A DNA stretch of 64,000 nt, taken from NCBI GenBank assembly GCA_036498905.1, contig DASYER010000032.1, forward strand, positions 148,629 to 212,628, written 5' to 3'. Made by a program: the position numbers and the translations under genes. Shown piece after piece: positions 25,423-33,359 of this stretch. The DNA is from DAIDKA01 sp036498905 (GTDB taxonomy: Bacteria > Pseudomonadota > Gammaproteobacteria > Steroidobacterales > Steroidobacteraceae). The notes beneath the pieces were generated by a model. The model ran no database searches. It was not told where the DNA came from and saw only the letters and a list, made by a program, of their open reading frames with translations. Positions within the stretch are counted from its first letter, which is position 1. Every line of letters begins with the position of its first letter.

Positions 25423-27422
25423 ATGCGGCCGTCAGAGAGTTTCACAGTCGCGAAGAGATTCTGCATGCGCTCTACGAGGCGGCGGAGCTCGAACACAACC
25501 TGATGTGCACCTACCTGTACGCGGCCTTCAGCCTCAAGGACAGCGAGGCCGAGGGGCTCAAGGCGCAGGAGGTCGCGGCGGTGCGCCGCTGGCGCAGCGA
25601 GCTGATCAAAGTGTCCGTCGAGGAGATGGGGCATTTGACGGCGGTGTGGAATATCACCGCGGCGCTCGGCGGCGCGCCACGCTTCGGTCGCGGCAACTTT
25701 CCACTGGACATCGGCAACCTGCCTGCGAGCGTGATTGTGCGTCTCTCGCCGTTCAACGCCGCGACCCTGCAGCATTTCATTTTCCTGGAGCGTCCCAAGG
25801 GCTCCACCGAAGCGGACGGGGAGGGCTTTGCCTATACACGCACCTACGGACGCGGCAATCTCAGGGCGCGCATTACGCCGATGGGAATCGATTACGCGAC
25901 CGTGGGTGACTTCTATGCCGCACTGTCCGTGGGCCTGTGCGCGCTGGTCGCGCGCGAGACCGAGGACAATGCCTTTGACGGGGACCCCGCGTTGCAGCTG
26001 TCTCCCCATGAAGTCGCGCTGCCGGCGGCCAAGCGCGTCATCTGTCTGAAGACCGCGCTGGCGGCTTTCGATGCCATTGTCGTGCAGGGCGAGGGGGCGC
26101 CGAGTGACTCGACCGACTCACACTACCAGCGCTTCACCAGCATTCGTGACGAGTACCAGCAGTTGCTGCGCGCGAACCCGCACTTCGTTCCGGCGTTCCC
26201 CGCGGCCAACAATCCGGTATTGCGCGAGCCGCCACGACCGGAGGGACGGGTGTGGATCGAGGATCCCGAGGCGACCGCCGTGGTCGATCTTGCGAACGCG
26301 GCCTACGGGCTGATGGTACGGCTGCTGGCTTATTCCTACGTCATCCGGGGTCCACAGGCCGAGAAGTCGCTGGCGGTGGATCTGGCCGTGGGCCTGATGC
26401 GTGCCCTGACTCCCCTGGCCGAACGCGCGGCGCGTCTGCCGGCGGGACCGTCCAACCCGGGATGCAATGCGGGCATGTCCTTCATCGCGTTGCGTGACGC
26501 CTCGGCGCTGCCGCCCGGACGGGCGGCGCGGCGGATATTTCTGGAACGCCTCGAAAGCTTCACGCGGGCGGCGAACGAACTGCCGAATGCCGATGATCCG
26601 CGCGTGCGCACGGCCCGTGATCAGTTCGCCTACCTGTACAGCCGTGCGGTACGTGGCTTCGACTTGAGTCACAAGCTTGCCGGCGCGCCGACCGCACCGG
26701 CCGCCAAGAGTCCGAGCGCCACGGCCGATGATTCGGCAGCCTCGCGCGCCGCCGCTGCGGCCGTCTCCCAGACCGTCGTCGCGGATGGCGTCGAGACCGT
26801 CCGCACACCCAGTATCGAAGTGCAGTTCGAGGGCCGGCGCTGCATCCATGCGCGCTTGTGTGTAACCGGCGCGCCCAAGGTCTTTTTGGCCAACGTGAAG
26901 GGCCCGTGGATCCACCCGGAGGCGATGCCGGTGGAAGAGGTCGTGGAAATTGCGCATCTGTGTCCCTCCGGCGCCATCCGCTACCAGCGGCTCGACGGCG
27001 GGGCTCAGGAGCATGCGCCACCCTTGAATCTGGCCACCGTGCGCGAGGGTGGGCCTTACGCGTTCCGCGCACCGCTGGTCATCGACGGCGAGGAACATGG
27101 TTTTCGTGCGACGCTGTGTCGCTGCGGGGCATCCAAGAGCAAACCGTTCTGCGATGGTTCACACCATGTCGTGGAATTCAGCGCCACCGGTGAGCCGCCG
27201 ACGACCCAGGCGGACCCGATACCCGAAGTGGATGGCCCGCTGGCAATAGATCCGCAGCCCAATGGCCCGCTCGCCATTCGGGGCAATCTGCAGATCGTCA
27301 GTGGAACCGGCCGGGTCGTCGCCCGAACGGTCACGGCAAACCTATGTCGTTGCGGGGGCAGTTCCACCAAACCATTCTGCGACGGCACGCACGCGAAGAT
27401 CGGCTTCCGCTCGGATCGATAG
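25419..27422 (+). CDS. Ferritin-like domain fused to Fe-S and two CDGSH domains
   Basis: 667-residue multidomain protein. Residues 1-300 form a ferritin-like helical domain of the VioB/iminophenylpyruvate-dimer-synthase type; likely di-iron ligands are the glutamates and histidine of YEAAELEH (19-26) and VEEMGH (67-72), with a second set near SHYQRFTSIRDEY. An Ala/Ser-rich linker (about 420-455) leads to a Fer4_19-like (YjdI) domain with Cys475, Cys481 and Cys515. Two CDGSH [2Fe-2S] motifs follow: Cys567/569/578-His582 and Cys643/645/654-His658. All putative metal ligands are present, so each site could be loaded. The role is unknown; an oxidative di-iron step with built-in electron transfer is my inference. 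It is coupled to the esterase gene. Confidence 0.82.
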   Translation: MNAAVREFHSREEILHALYEAAELEHNLMCTYLYAAFSLKDSEAEGLKAQEVAAVRRWRSELIKVSVEEMGHLTAVWNITAALGGAPRFGRGNFPLDIGNLPASVIVRLSPFNAATLQHFIFLERPKGSTEADGEGFAYTRTYGRGNLRARITPMGIDYATVGDFYAALSVGLCALVARETEDNAFDGDPALQLSPHEVALPAAKRVICLKTALAAFDAIVVQGEGAPSDSTDSHYQRFTSIRDEYQQLLRANPHFVPAFPAANNPVLREPPRPEGRVWIEDPEATAVVDLANAAYGLMVRLLAYSYVIRGPQAEKSLAVDLAVGLMRALTPLAERAARLPAGPSNPGCNAGMSFIALRDASALPPGRAARRIFLERLESFTRAANELPNADDPRVRTARDQFAYLYSRAVRGFDLSHKLAGAPTAPAAKSPSATADDSAASRAAAAAVSQTVVADGVETVRTPSIEVQFEGRRCIHARLCVTGAPKVFLANVKGPWIHPEAMPVEEVVEIAHLCPSGAIRYQRLDGGAQEHAPPLNLATVREGGPYAFRAPLVIDGEEHGFRATLCRCGASKSKPFCDGSHHVVEFSATGEPPTTQADPIPEVDGPLAIDPQPNGPLAIRGNLQIVSGTGRVVARTVTANLCRCGGSSTKPFCDGTHAKIGFRSDR

Positions 27423-27656
27423 ATCGTTCCGGGCCACAGTCCGCTTACGAGTCGCGCACCTGTTGGGGGCTGTGCCTCATAGGAGCGTGACATGCCGGTG
27501 CACGCCAGCTCACCCGCACCGATGTCCTGCATCGATATCCTGCCGTAATTTTCATCAGCGAATAGGCGCCAAAACGCAGCCTTTGCGCAGACTCGCAAGA
27601 CCTTCCTCATAACTCAAAGCCCGAATCTGGCACAGCTCTTGCTCTGTTCAATCTCA

Positions 27657-27712
27657 AGACGGTAACCCGTCTGAACACGCGGCCCAATGACGGGCCTGAG
27701 GCAATGACGCCT
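27657..27712 (+). other. Three tandem hairpins in the porin leader
   Basis: Gap 27423-27797 has no gene. Its 3' part folds into three consecutive hairpins: AGACGG/CCGTCT with loop TAAC (27657-27672), GGCCC/GGGCC with loop AATGAC (27681-27696), and AGGC/GCCT with the same loop AATGAC (27699-27712). The last hairpin shares bases 27710-27712 with the 5' arm of the terminator that follows, so the two cannot form together. No known riboswitch family was recognised. In the remaining 230 bases I see only a poor promoter-like pair (TTGCGC at 27583, CATAAC at 27608). Confidence 0.5.
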
Positions 27713-27762
27713 GCATGAGCAATCCCCAAGCCTTGGGGAGTTGCCGATGCAGGTTTTTTTTT
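27710..27762 (+). terminator. Strong intrinsic terminator or attenuator before the porin gene
   Basis: CCTGCAT (27710-27716) pairs with ATGCAGG (27747-27753). Inside it GCAA pairs with TTGC and CCCCAA with TTGGGG around a GCC loop, and nine T residues follow at 27754-27762. This is the only classic stem plus T-run in the window. It could end the esterase-CDGSH transcript, but the porin ATG is only 35 bases downstream, too little room for a separate promoter, so it more likely also acts as an attenuator. Confidence 0.85.
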
Positions 27763-27797
27763 GCTCGCGCAATCAGGAGCAATCCGAGGACGGTGAG

Positions 27798-29102
27798 ATG
27801 AAGAACTTCAAAAATCGGCGCAGCTATCCGATTCTCTGCTCCCTCCTGGCCATCGCATCGATGTTTTGCGAAAGGGCGGCGAGGGCAGACGAGGCGCCGG
27901 GCCTGCGCAACTTCTTTGCGGACTGGACGCCGATCGCCGATTTGCGCCTGCGCCTTGAGGACGTGAATCAGGTTCCGCTCCAGGATGCCGCCAAGGCGAT
28001 CACGCTGCGCGCGCGATTGGGTTTCCAGACGGCGAAGGTATGGCGCACTGCATTGCTTGCAGAGGGGAATTTCCTCATACCCCTGGATGAGCGCTATCGT
28101 TCGGACCCGTCGGTCCTCAGCGCGACCCAGTATCCCGTGGTGCCCGATGGACGCGATCATGAACTGAATCGCCTGCAGCTGTTGAACACCGCCGTGCCGG
28201 GGACGACGATCATTTTCGGTCGGCAGCGCGTGCAGCTGGATGATCAGCGTTTCGTCGGCAATATTGGCTGGCGCCAGAATGAGCAGACCCTTGACGCCTT
28301 GCGCGTCGTGAACCGCAGTTTTTCCGGGCTGACGATTGATGTTACGTATGCGGACCGCGTGCACCGGGTGTACGCCGAGGATTCACCACAGGGCACCTAC
28401 ACTGGTTCTATGTTTCTGGGAAACATCGCATACCAGACGCCCATCGGAAAACTCACGGGCTTCGCATATCTGCTGAGCTTTGACCCGCTCAGCGCGTTCC
28501 CCGGGCTTAGTGCCACGGCCGCGGCGGCTCTCAACCCGGTCCTCACATCGACCAGCACCTACGGAGGTCGCTTTTCAGGCGATCAAACCTACGGCGCGGT
28601 GAAGATCGGCTATGTTGCGTCCTATGCGACACAGCAGCAACGGGGGGGCAACCCCTACATGTTTGAAAACTACTACTACCTTGGAGAATTGTCCGCAAGC
28701 ATCGGACCGGTGACCGGCGTAGTCGGTGACGAGGTCATGCAGGGCAACGGCACGATCGGCTTTGCAACGCCACTGGCGACCACCCACGCATTTGATGGCT
28801 GGGCAGACAAGTTTCTGACGACACCGCCGAACGGACTCGAGAATCGCTATGCCTCACTCGCCTACCTGTGCTCCGCGGCGGGCCGATTCAAGAGCCTCTC
28901 GTTCAAAGCGATCTACCGCAGTTTTGCGCCGCAGCACACGGCCGGCGACTATGGATCAGAGTGGGATTTCCAGGTATCCCGCAAATGGGGACGCTTCACG
29001 CCCGCGATCGTCCTGGCAGATTATCGGGCTGCGGCGAGCACGCCGGCTGCCATCGCCCGTGATACCCGGAAGCTGTTCGTGTTGGTGGATTTCAGTCTGT
29101 GA
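27798..29102 (+). CDS. Outer-membrane porin, alginate-export-like
   Basis: 434-residue exported protein. A signal peptide (about residues 1-32, RSYPILCSLLAIASMFCERAARA) is followed by alternating amphipathic beta-strands typical of a barrel: LRLRLEDVNQVPL, AITLRARLGFQT, TTIIFGRQRVQLDDQRFVGNIGWRQNEQTLDALRV, YADRVHRVY. The phrase IFGRQR.QLDDQRFVG.. is characteristic of the alginate-export (AlgE-like) porin family, many of which have no link to alginate. No polysaccharide genes are nearby, so the substrate is unknown. A GGACGGTGAG precedes the ATG. Its leader with tandem hairpins and terminator implies conditional expression. It ends one base before the convergent protease-like gene. Confidence 0.75.
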   Translation: MKNFKNRRSYPILCSLLAIASMFCERAARADEAPGLRNFFADWTPIADLRLRLEDVNQVPLQDAAKAITLRARLGFQTAKVWRTALLAEGNFLIPLDERYRSDPSVLSATQYPVVPDGRDHELNRLQLLNTAVPGTTIIFGRQRVQLDDQRFVGNIGWRQNEQTLDALRVVNRSFSGLTIDVTYADRVHRVYAEDSPQGTYTGSMFLGNIAYQTPIGKLTGFAYLLSFDPLSAFPGLSATAAAALNPVLTSTSTYGGRFSGDQTYGAVKIGYVASYATQQQRGGNPYMFENYYYLGELSASIGPVTGVVGDEVMQGNGTIGFATPLATTHAFDGWADKFLTTPPNGLENRYASLAYLCSAAGRFKSLSFKAIYRSFAPQHTAGDYGSEWDFQVSRKWGRFTPAIVLADYRAAASTPAAIARDTRKLFVLVDFSL

Positions 29103-29103
29103 C

Positions 29104-30909
29104 TCACGGGCCGAGATCCACGTCCCGGAACATGCGCGCCACTCGGGGCTCAAGGTCCAGTGCGGCATGCAGGTCGGCATCGCCGGCGGCCTTGTCACCC
29201 TTTGCCTCACGCGCGATGCCCCGTGCGTAGTAGGCCCGGGCGAGTCGCGGTTGCAGCTTGATGGTGTCGTTGAAGTCGGTGATCGCTTTGTCGTACTGCT
29301 TCAGGCGCAGCTCGACAATGCCGCGGTCGAACAACAGCGTCGAATTGCCCGAGACGCGGCGGCGCGCCGTATTGCAGTCCTGCAGCGCCGCCTCGAGTTC
29401 CTGGCCCAGCATTCCGCGCACCAGACAACGCCCGATCAGCGCCGAATAGCGGCGGTCGTCATCGGGATGCGCGGCAATCCAGGTATTGAGTATCTGCAGT
29501 GCCAGCGGATAGCGCCCGGTATCCGCGTAGGCTTCGGACTCGGTCAACTGCAGTTCGTAGCGGGTGGGCGCGCTGGCTTCGGCCGCAGCGAAATCTGCGC
29601 GACCACCTTCGAAGTTTCCGTTGCGAATGCGGAACTGCGCTCGCACCATCAACGCTTCGGTCAGATTGGGCTGCAGCCGCAGAGCCTCATCGATATCGCT
29701 CATTGCCCGCTGCGGCTGGCCGGTGCGCAGCAGTGCTTCTGCGCGGTGTATGTGGTAAACCGCGTTGCCTGAATCGGCCGAGATTGCCCGGCCGTAATCT
29801 TCAATGGCTGCCGGCAGATCCCCACGATCGCGCTCGGCGGCCGCGCGCCGATCCAAATCAGCAGCGTCCGGTGCAGCAGTTTGTGAACCGTCCGGTGAAG
29901 TTGCCACTGCCGGGGCCGAACTTTCCGCCGTCAAGGCAGCGGCCGGCGCCCCACCACGGTGATTGCTCAGATCAAATACCGGACCACCGTTGTAGGTGAA
30001 GAAAATCCTGTTCAGCTGGTATGAAATCAGTACCCGATGCGAGAGGAAAAAATCCGCACCCAGCAGCATGTCGGCATTCTGTGGCAACGATTCATAGTCA
30101 GAAATGCGCAGATGCGTATTACGGATCTCCTCTTCGTCCAGCTTGAAGGACTGAAACGGCGCAATCCATGAATCGCGCATTTGGTTGCCGATGCCGAAGC
30201 TGATGCCGCCGGGCGTCACCCCCGGACTCTGGGGTGTTACGCCCGCGCGCGCGGCAGCCGCCAGGCTCAACCCGGAATTTCCTGCGCCCGTGTCAAAAAG
30301 CGCCCGGATCAGATGGCCGTTCACATGCACATCTGCGACCACGTGAGGTTGCCGCATATCGGTGGGGTAGATGCGCAAGACATTGACCGGGTCCGTACCA
30401 TGCCAGTAAGCAAGGTTGAAGTCGGTGCAGCCGGTATCCTTCAACAGCCGCACGGCGCCGTGGGCCAGATCAAGTTCGATATCGCCGGCGCGCATCAGGT
30501 TCTGGCCCAGGATTCCGTCCATGTCCCCGCGCGCGAGCCGGTCGCCGTAGACCAGCATGTCCACGTGACGCACGGTCTGGTTACCGATCACGAAATTCTT
30601 GATATTCGCCAGACCGGGTTGGACCGTGCCGCCCACGCCCTGCAGAAGTACCGGAGAGGCGTGGACTGCGAGTCCGGCGCGCTTGGCGGCCTCCGGATAC
30701 AGCATGCTGAAGAAGGCGCCCGTATCGAGCACCAGGTGGACTTCCATGCCGTTGACCTGCGCCGTTACAACGGGTTTGTACCCCACCATGGTGATCGGGA
30801 TACTCAGGAACTGCTCCATCTTGCAGGCCGCGGCGCCTACGCCGCACTGCAGGATCAGCAGCGATGCCGCTATCCTGGAGGCAAATCGACGGACACGTTT
30901 TGTGACCAT
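29104..30909 (-). CDS. Double retropepsin-like aspartic protease with TPR domain
   Basis: 601-residue exported protein. After a signal peptide (to about residue 29) come two retroviral-type aspartic protease domains, each with a DTG motif (LDTG at Asp62, FDTG at Asp206) and its paired second motif (DMDGILGQNL and NADMLLGADFFL). Retropepsins need two DTG copies, so one chain could form a complete active site. Residues about 350-600 are TPR repeats (AAIEDYGRAISADSGNAVYHIHRAEALLR and similar), ending with EPRVARMF. Processing or quality control of envelope proteins is an inference. The ATG at 30909 is preferred over a GTG at 30918. It lies 17 bases downstream of tRNA-Leu on the same strand. Confidence 0.82.
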   Translation of the reverse strand: MVTKRVRRFASRIAASLLILQCGVGAAACKMEQFLSIPITMVGYKPVVTAQVNGMEVHLVLDTGAFFSMLYPEAAKRAGLAVHASPVLLQGVGGTVQPGLANIKNFVIGNQTVRHVDMLVYGDRLARGDMDGILGQNLMRAGDIELDLAHGAVRLLKDTGCTDFNLAYWHGTDPVNVLRIYPTDMRQPHVVADVHVNGHLIRALFDTGAGNSGLSLAAAARAGVTPQSPGVTPGGISFGIGNQMRDSWIAPFQSFKLDEEEIRNTHLRISDYESLPQNADMLLGADFFLSHRVLISYQLNRIFFTYNGGPVFDLSNHRGGAPAAALTAESSAPAVATSPDGSQTAAPDAADLDRRAAAERDRGDLPAAIEDYGRAISADSGNAVYHIHRAEALLRTGQPQRAMSDIDEALRLQPNLTEALMVRAQFRIRNGNFEGGRADFAAAEASAPTRYELQLTESEAYADTGRYPLALQILNTWIAAHPDDDRRYSALIGRCLVRGMLGQELEAALQDCNTARRRVSGNSTLLFDRGIVELRLKQYDKAITDFNDTIKLQPRLARAYYARGIAREAKGDKAAGDADLHAALDLEPRVARMFRDVDLGP

Positions 30910-30926
30910 GTAATCCACTCTTCATC

Positions 30927-31010
30927 TGCCCGAGGTCGGAGTCGAACCGACACGCTTTTAAGGGCGGCGGATTTTGAGTCCGCTGCGTCTACCAATTCCG
31001 CCACTCGGGC
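30927..31010 (-). tRNA. tRNA-Leu, anticodon CAA
   Basis: The reverse strand reads as a full class II cloverleaf: acceptor GCCCGAG pairing with CTCGGGC, D-arm GGCGGAATTGGTAGACGC, anticodon stem-loop GCGGACTCAAAATCCGC with anticodon CAA, a long variable arm, T-loop GGTTCGACTCC, and discriminator A. It decodes UUG. The 3' CCA is not encoded (the next bases are GAT), so it must be added by nucleotidyltransferase. No integrase or direct repeat was seen beside it. Confidence 0.97.
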
Positions 31011-31057
31011 CTTGAGGGGGATGCCGGCCGACATCGTAGCGATTCCGGCGGCTGGTG

Positions 31058-31086
31058 CAACCTTTTGGCGGCTTGCCGCATCCTAA
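31058..31086 (+). promoter_or_regulatory. Candidate ECF-type promoter of the sigma-factor operon
   Basis: CAACCTT (31058-31064) and TCCTAA (31081-31086) are 16 bases apart and resemble the GAACTT-N16-TCTAA form of sigma-E class promoters. They lie just before an ECF sigma gene, as expected for autoregulation. The predicted start of transcription falls on or next to the GTG at 31094. Confidence 0.4.
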
Positions 31087-31093
31087 TTCATAG

Positions 31094-31675
31094 GTGACAC
31101 GATTAAGCGAAATCCGGGTGGCGGAGGGCTTGCTGGCCGGCGCGCGCGCGGGTGATCCGGGCGCGCAGGAGCAGATCTACACCCTGCTCGCGCCCGGGGT
31201 GTTTGCCCTGATCCGGCGGATGGTGGGGGTGCGCGCCGTGGCCGAGGATGTGTTTCAGGACACCATGATCATGGTTTTCGAACAGCTTGACCGCTATCGT
31301 CAGGAGGCGCCATTGGGAGCCTGGGCCGGAAAAATCGCGCTCTCCCGCAGCCTGATGTTCCTGCGCTCACCCTGGCATCGGGCCAGGCTCAGCTTCGGTG
31401 CGCGTGCGGATGCCGAGGCCTTTCTCGCCCCAGCGAACCTGTTTCTGCCAGACCCCGGTGCCGAAAGCCTGGACGTCGCGCGGGCGCTGGCGGCCTTGAG
31501 CCCGACGGCCCGTGCGGTGGTCTGGCTGTACGAGGTGGAGGGCTGGTCGCACGAGGAAATTGCCCGCAGTTTCGGCCGGACCGTCAGTTTTTCAAAATCC
31601 CAATTGGCCCGCGCCCATGAGAAATTGCGGGCCTGGTTCGAACCGGAGGCACCCCAGCGATGCGCGCCGACCTAG
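31094..31675 (+). CDS. ECF-family RNA polymerase sigma factor
   Basis: 193-residue group IV sigma factor. Region 2 is the AEDVFQDTMIMVFEQLDRYR stretch with the -10-recognising helix, followed by GAWAGKIALSRSLMFLR. Region 4 is ALSPTARAVVWLYEVEGWSHEEIARSFGRTVSFSKSQLARAHEKLRAWF, the helix-turn-helix that reads the -35. Regions 1.1 and 3 are absent, as in all ECF sigmas. The GTG at 31094 has no Shine-Dalgarno and a GTG eight codons later is an alternative start. The gene overlaps a small membrane-protein gene by 16 bases, and a double-PDZ protein follows. Such triads usually form an envelope-stress signalling unit. Confidence 0.92.
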   Translation: MTRLSEIRVAEGLLAGARAGDPGAQEQIYTLLAPGVFALIRRMVGVRAVAEDVFQDTMIMVFEQLDRYRQEAPLGAWAGKIALSRSLMFLRSPWHRARLSFGARADAEAFLAPANLFLPDPGAESLDVARALAALSPTARAVVWLYEVEGWSHEEIARSFGRTVSFSKSQLARAHEKLRAWFEPEAPQRCAPT

Positions 31676-32187
31676 ACCCCAAGGCACTCCTTGAGCGCCT
31701 GCGCGATTTGCCGAGCGGTAATGAGCCCTACAGCTTTGCGGAGTTTTCCCATCGCTACTCGCGACGCCGGATCCGGCAGGCCCAGCGGCCACTGCGGCTA
31801 CTGGCGGTTGCCCTGGCGGTGGTCATCGCCGGGTGGGCCATGAAGCATGGCCTGGCGCCTGTGATCGGGGCGGTGGCCACGGTCGCCGACGCACCGATGC
31901 CCGAATATTCACCCCCGCCAAGGCAATTGCCGGTATTGCTGCCGACGGCGAATGCCCAAAGCTGGCTGGATGCCCACCCGCAGCGGGCCCTGGTCCGCGT
32001 GCCGGCGCAGATGGCGGTGACCGAACTTGAAGACCAGATCGCGACCATGGATGACCAGCTCAACGCTGTGCGGCTTTCGCAGCCGCATGCGCAGCAGCTG
32101 GCGCTCCTACTGCGTGATCGTGCACAGCTGGTCGAATCCTTGGCCCAGGTGCGCTTTGCGCAGAACCTGGCGACGGGAATGCCCTGA
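31660..32187 (+). CDS. Single-pass membrane protein, possible anti-sigma factor
   Basis: 175-residue protein I cannot assign to a named family. Residues 1-45 are hydrophilic and basic (SHRYSRRRIRQAQRPLR), 46-75 form a transmembrane segment, and the rest is periplasmic with a proline-rich part (EYSPPPRQLPVLLP) and a C-terminal coiled coil (VTELEDQIATMDDQLNAV). Its start overlaps the ECF sigma gene, the usual place for an anti-sigma factor, but the His-x3-Cys-x2-Cys zinc motif common in that class is absent. Anti-sigma function is therefore a guess from position and topology. A PDZ protein gene follows. Confidence 0.65.
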   Translation: MRADLDPKALLERLRDLPSGNEPYSFAEFSHRYSRRRIRQAQRPLRLLAVALAVVIAGWAMKHGLAPVIGAVATVADAPMPEYSPPPRQLPVLLPTANAQSWLDAHPQRALVRVPAQMAVTELEDQIATMDDQLNAVRLSQPHAQQLALLLRDRAQLVESLAQVRFAQNLATGMP

Positions 32188-32228
32188 GTTTCATGTCTCC
32201 AACACCCACAAAATCCACGGTGATCGCA

Positions 32229-33308
32229 ATGTCCAAGCTTTCCTGTCTGGTACTGGCCGGTTTGCTGGTCACAGCCAATGCGTTGGCGGCCGATGATCCC
32301 GCGACCGCAACCGGCTCGACGGCGAGTACGCCCGGCGCCGACCTTGATGCACAGCTGGCCGCCGCGCGCCAGAAACTCGAAGCGGCGGCGCGGGATGTGG
32401 CGCAGCTTTCAGCGCAGCTGGGCCAGTCGGCGATGGCGCGGGTGAGGACTTTGCGCACGCGCGCGGTGCTCGGGTTGCAGCTGCAGACACAGGCATCGGC
32501 CAAGGAACAGGGTGCCACCGTCATGGGAGTCAGTCCCGGCGGGCCGGCCGCCGAGGCCGGAATCGTCCCCGGAGACGTCATCGTGGCATTGAACGGCGAG
32601 TCGACAACCGGTCCGAACGCGACGCGTACGGTGGTAGTGCGGATGGCTGCCGTAAAGCCGGATGCCAAGGTGACCGTGAAGGTGATGCGCGATGGCAAGC
32701 CCAAGGACTTCACGGTCACCGCACGGGCCGGCACGGCGGACTTCTTCTCGGCCTTCGATGGCCCCGGCCCGGTGTGGATTCCGCGTGGTCCCGATGTGGT
32801 ATGGAACGGCAACCGGCCGGGCCCGGGCGGTGGCGCAGGCGCGATCTTCGAGGGGATGGAGCTTGCGGACCTCTCGCCCGCGCTCGGTCAGTACTTCGGC
32901 ACGGCGAAGGGCGTGCTGGTGGTCCGCGTGCCGCGTGATGGCGACTTCCTCAAGCTGCAGGACGGGGATGTCATCCTGAACATCGATGGCCGTGTGCCGG
33001 AAAACAGTTCGCATGCCACGCGCATCCTGCGCTCCTATCAGCCGGGTGAGAAAATCCAGATGAAGATCATGCGCGAGAAGAAATCGATGGAACTGGAAGG
33101 CACGCTGCCCGAACGGCGGCGCACCGGAGGAGTTCCGCCATCGGGTATCGACCCCGGCATTGATCCTTTCTACGGCAGGCCACCCTCGCCGCAGCTGCAG
33201 TTGCAACCGCGGTTTCCACCGCAGCCACGGCCGCCGCCGCAGGGACGCTTCGTGCCGCTGGGAGAGACGGACTCGGCCCCACAGCTCGCGGCGCTGCCGC
33301 CGCGATAG
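32229..33308 (+). CDS. Periplasmic protein with two PDZ domains
   Basis: 359-residue exported protein. A signal peptide (LSCLVLAGLLVTANALA) is followed by a short coiled-coil region (DLDAQLAAARQKLEAAARDVAQL), a first PDZ domain (ATVMGVSPGGPAAEAGIVPGDVIVALNG), a second PDZ (GVLVVRVPRDGDFLKLQDGDVILNIDG) and a long Pro/Gln-rich tail (LQLQPRFPPQPRPPPQGRF). No protease domain accompanies the PDZs, so it is not a complete DegS or DegP; it may be a sensor or adaptor that binds C-terminal peptides. It directly follows the ECF sigma and membrane-protein genes. The ATG at 32193 gives a 12-residue longer N-terminus and is possible. Confidence 0.82.
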   Translation: MSKLSCLVLAGLLVTANALAADDPATATGSTASTPGADLDAQLAAARQKLEAAARDVAQLSAQLGQSAMARVRTLRTRAVLGLQLQTQASAKEQGATVMGVSPGGPAAEAGIVPGDVIVALNGESTTGPNATRTVVVRMAAVKPDAKVTVKVMRDGKPKDFTVTARAGTADFFSAFDGPGPVWIPRGPDVVWNGNRPGPGGGAGAIFEGMELADLSPALGQYFGTAKGVLVVRVPRDGDFLKLQDGDVILNIDGRVPENSSHATRILRSYQPGEKIQMKIMREKKSMELEGTLPERRRTGGVPPSGIDPGIDPFYGRPPSPQLQLQPRFPPQPRPPPQGRFVPLGETDSAPQLAALPPR

Positions 33309-33359
33309 GGCTGCGCAGGCGAGCGCATCGCCGGCCGCATGAGTTGATACCATGCGGCC

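Noticed and set aside
27681..27712. Tandem hairpins as a guanidine-II (mini-ykkC) riboswitch
   Set aside because: That family has ACGR tetraloops on GGG/CCC stems; here the loops are AATGAC and the downstream gene is a porin, not an efflux or carboxylase gene.
30927..31093. tRNA-Leu as an integration site
   Set aside because: No integrase, no direct repeat of the tRNA 3' end and flanking genes look native.
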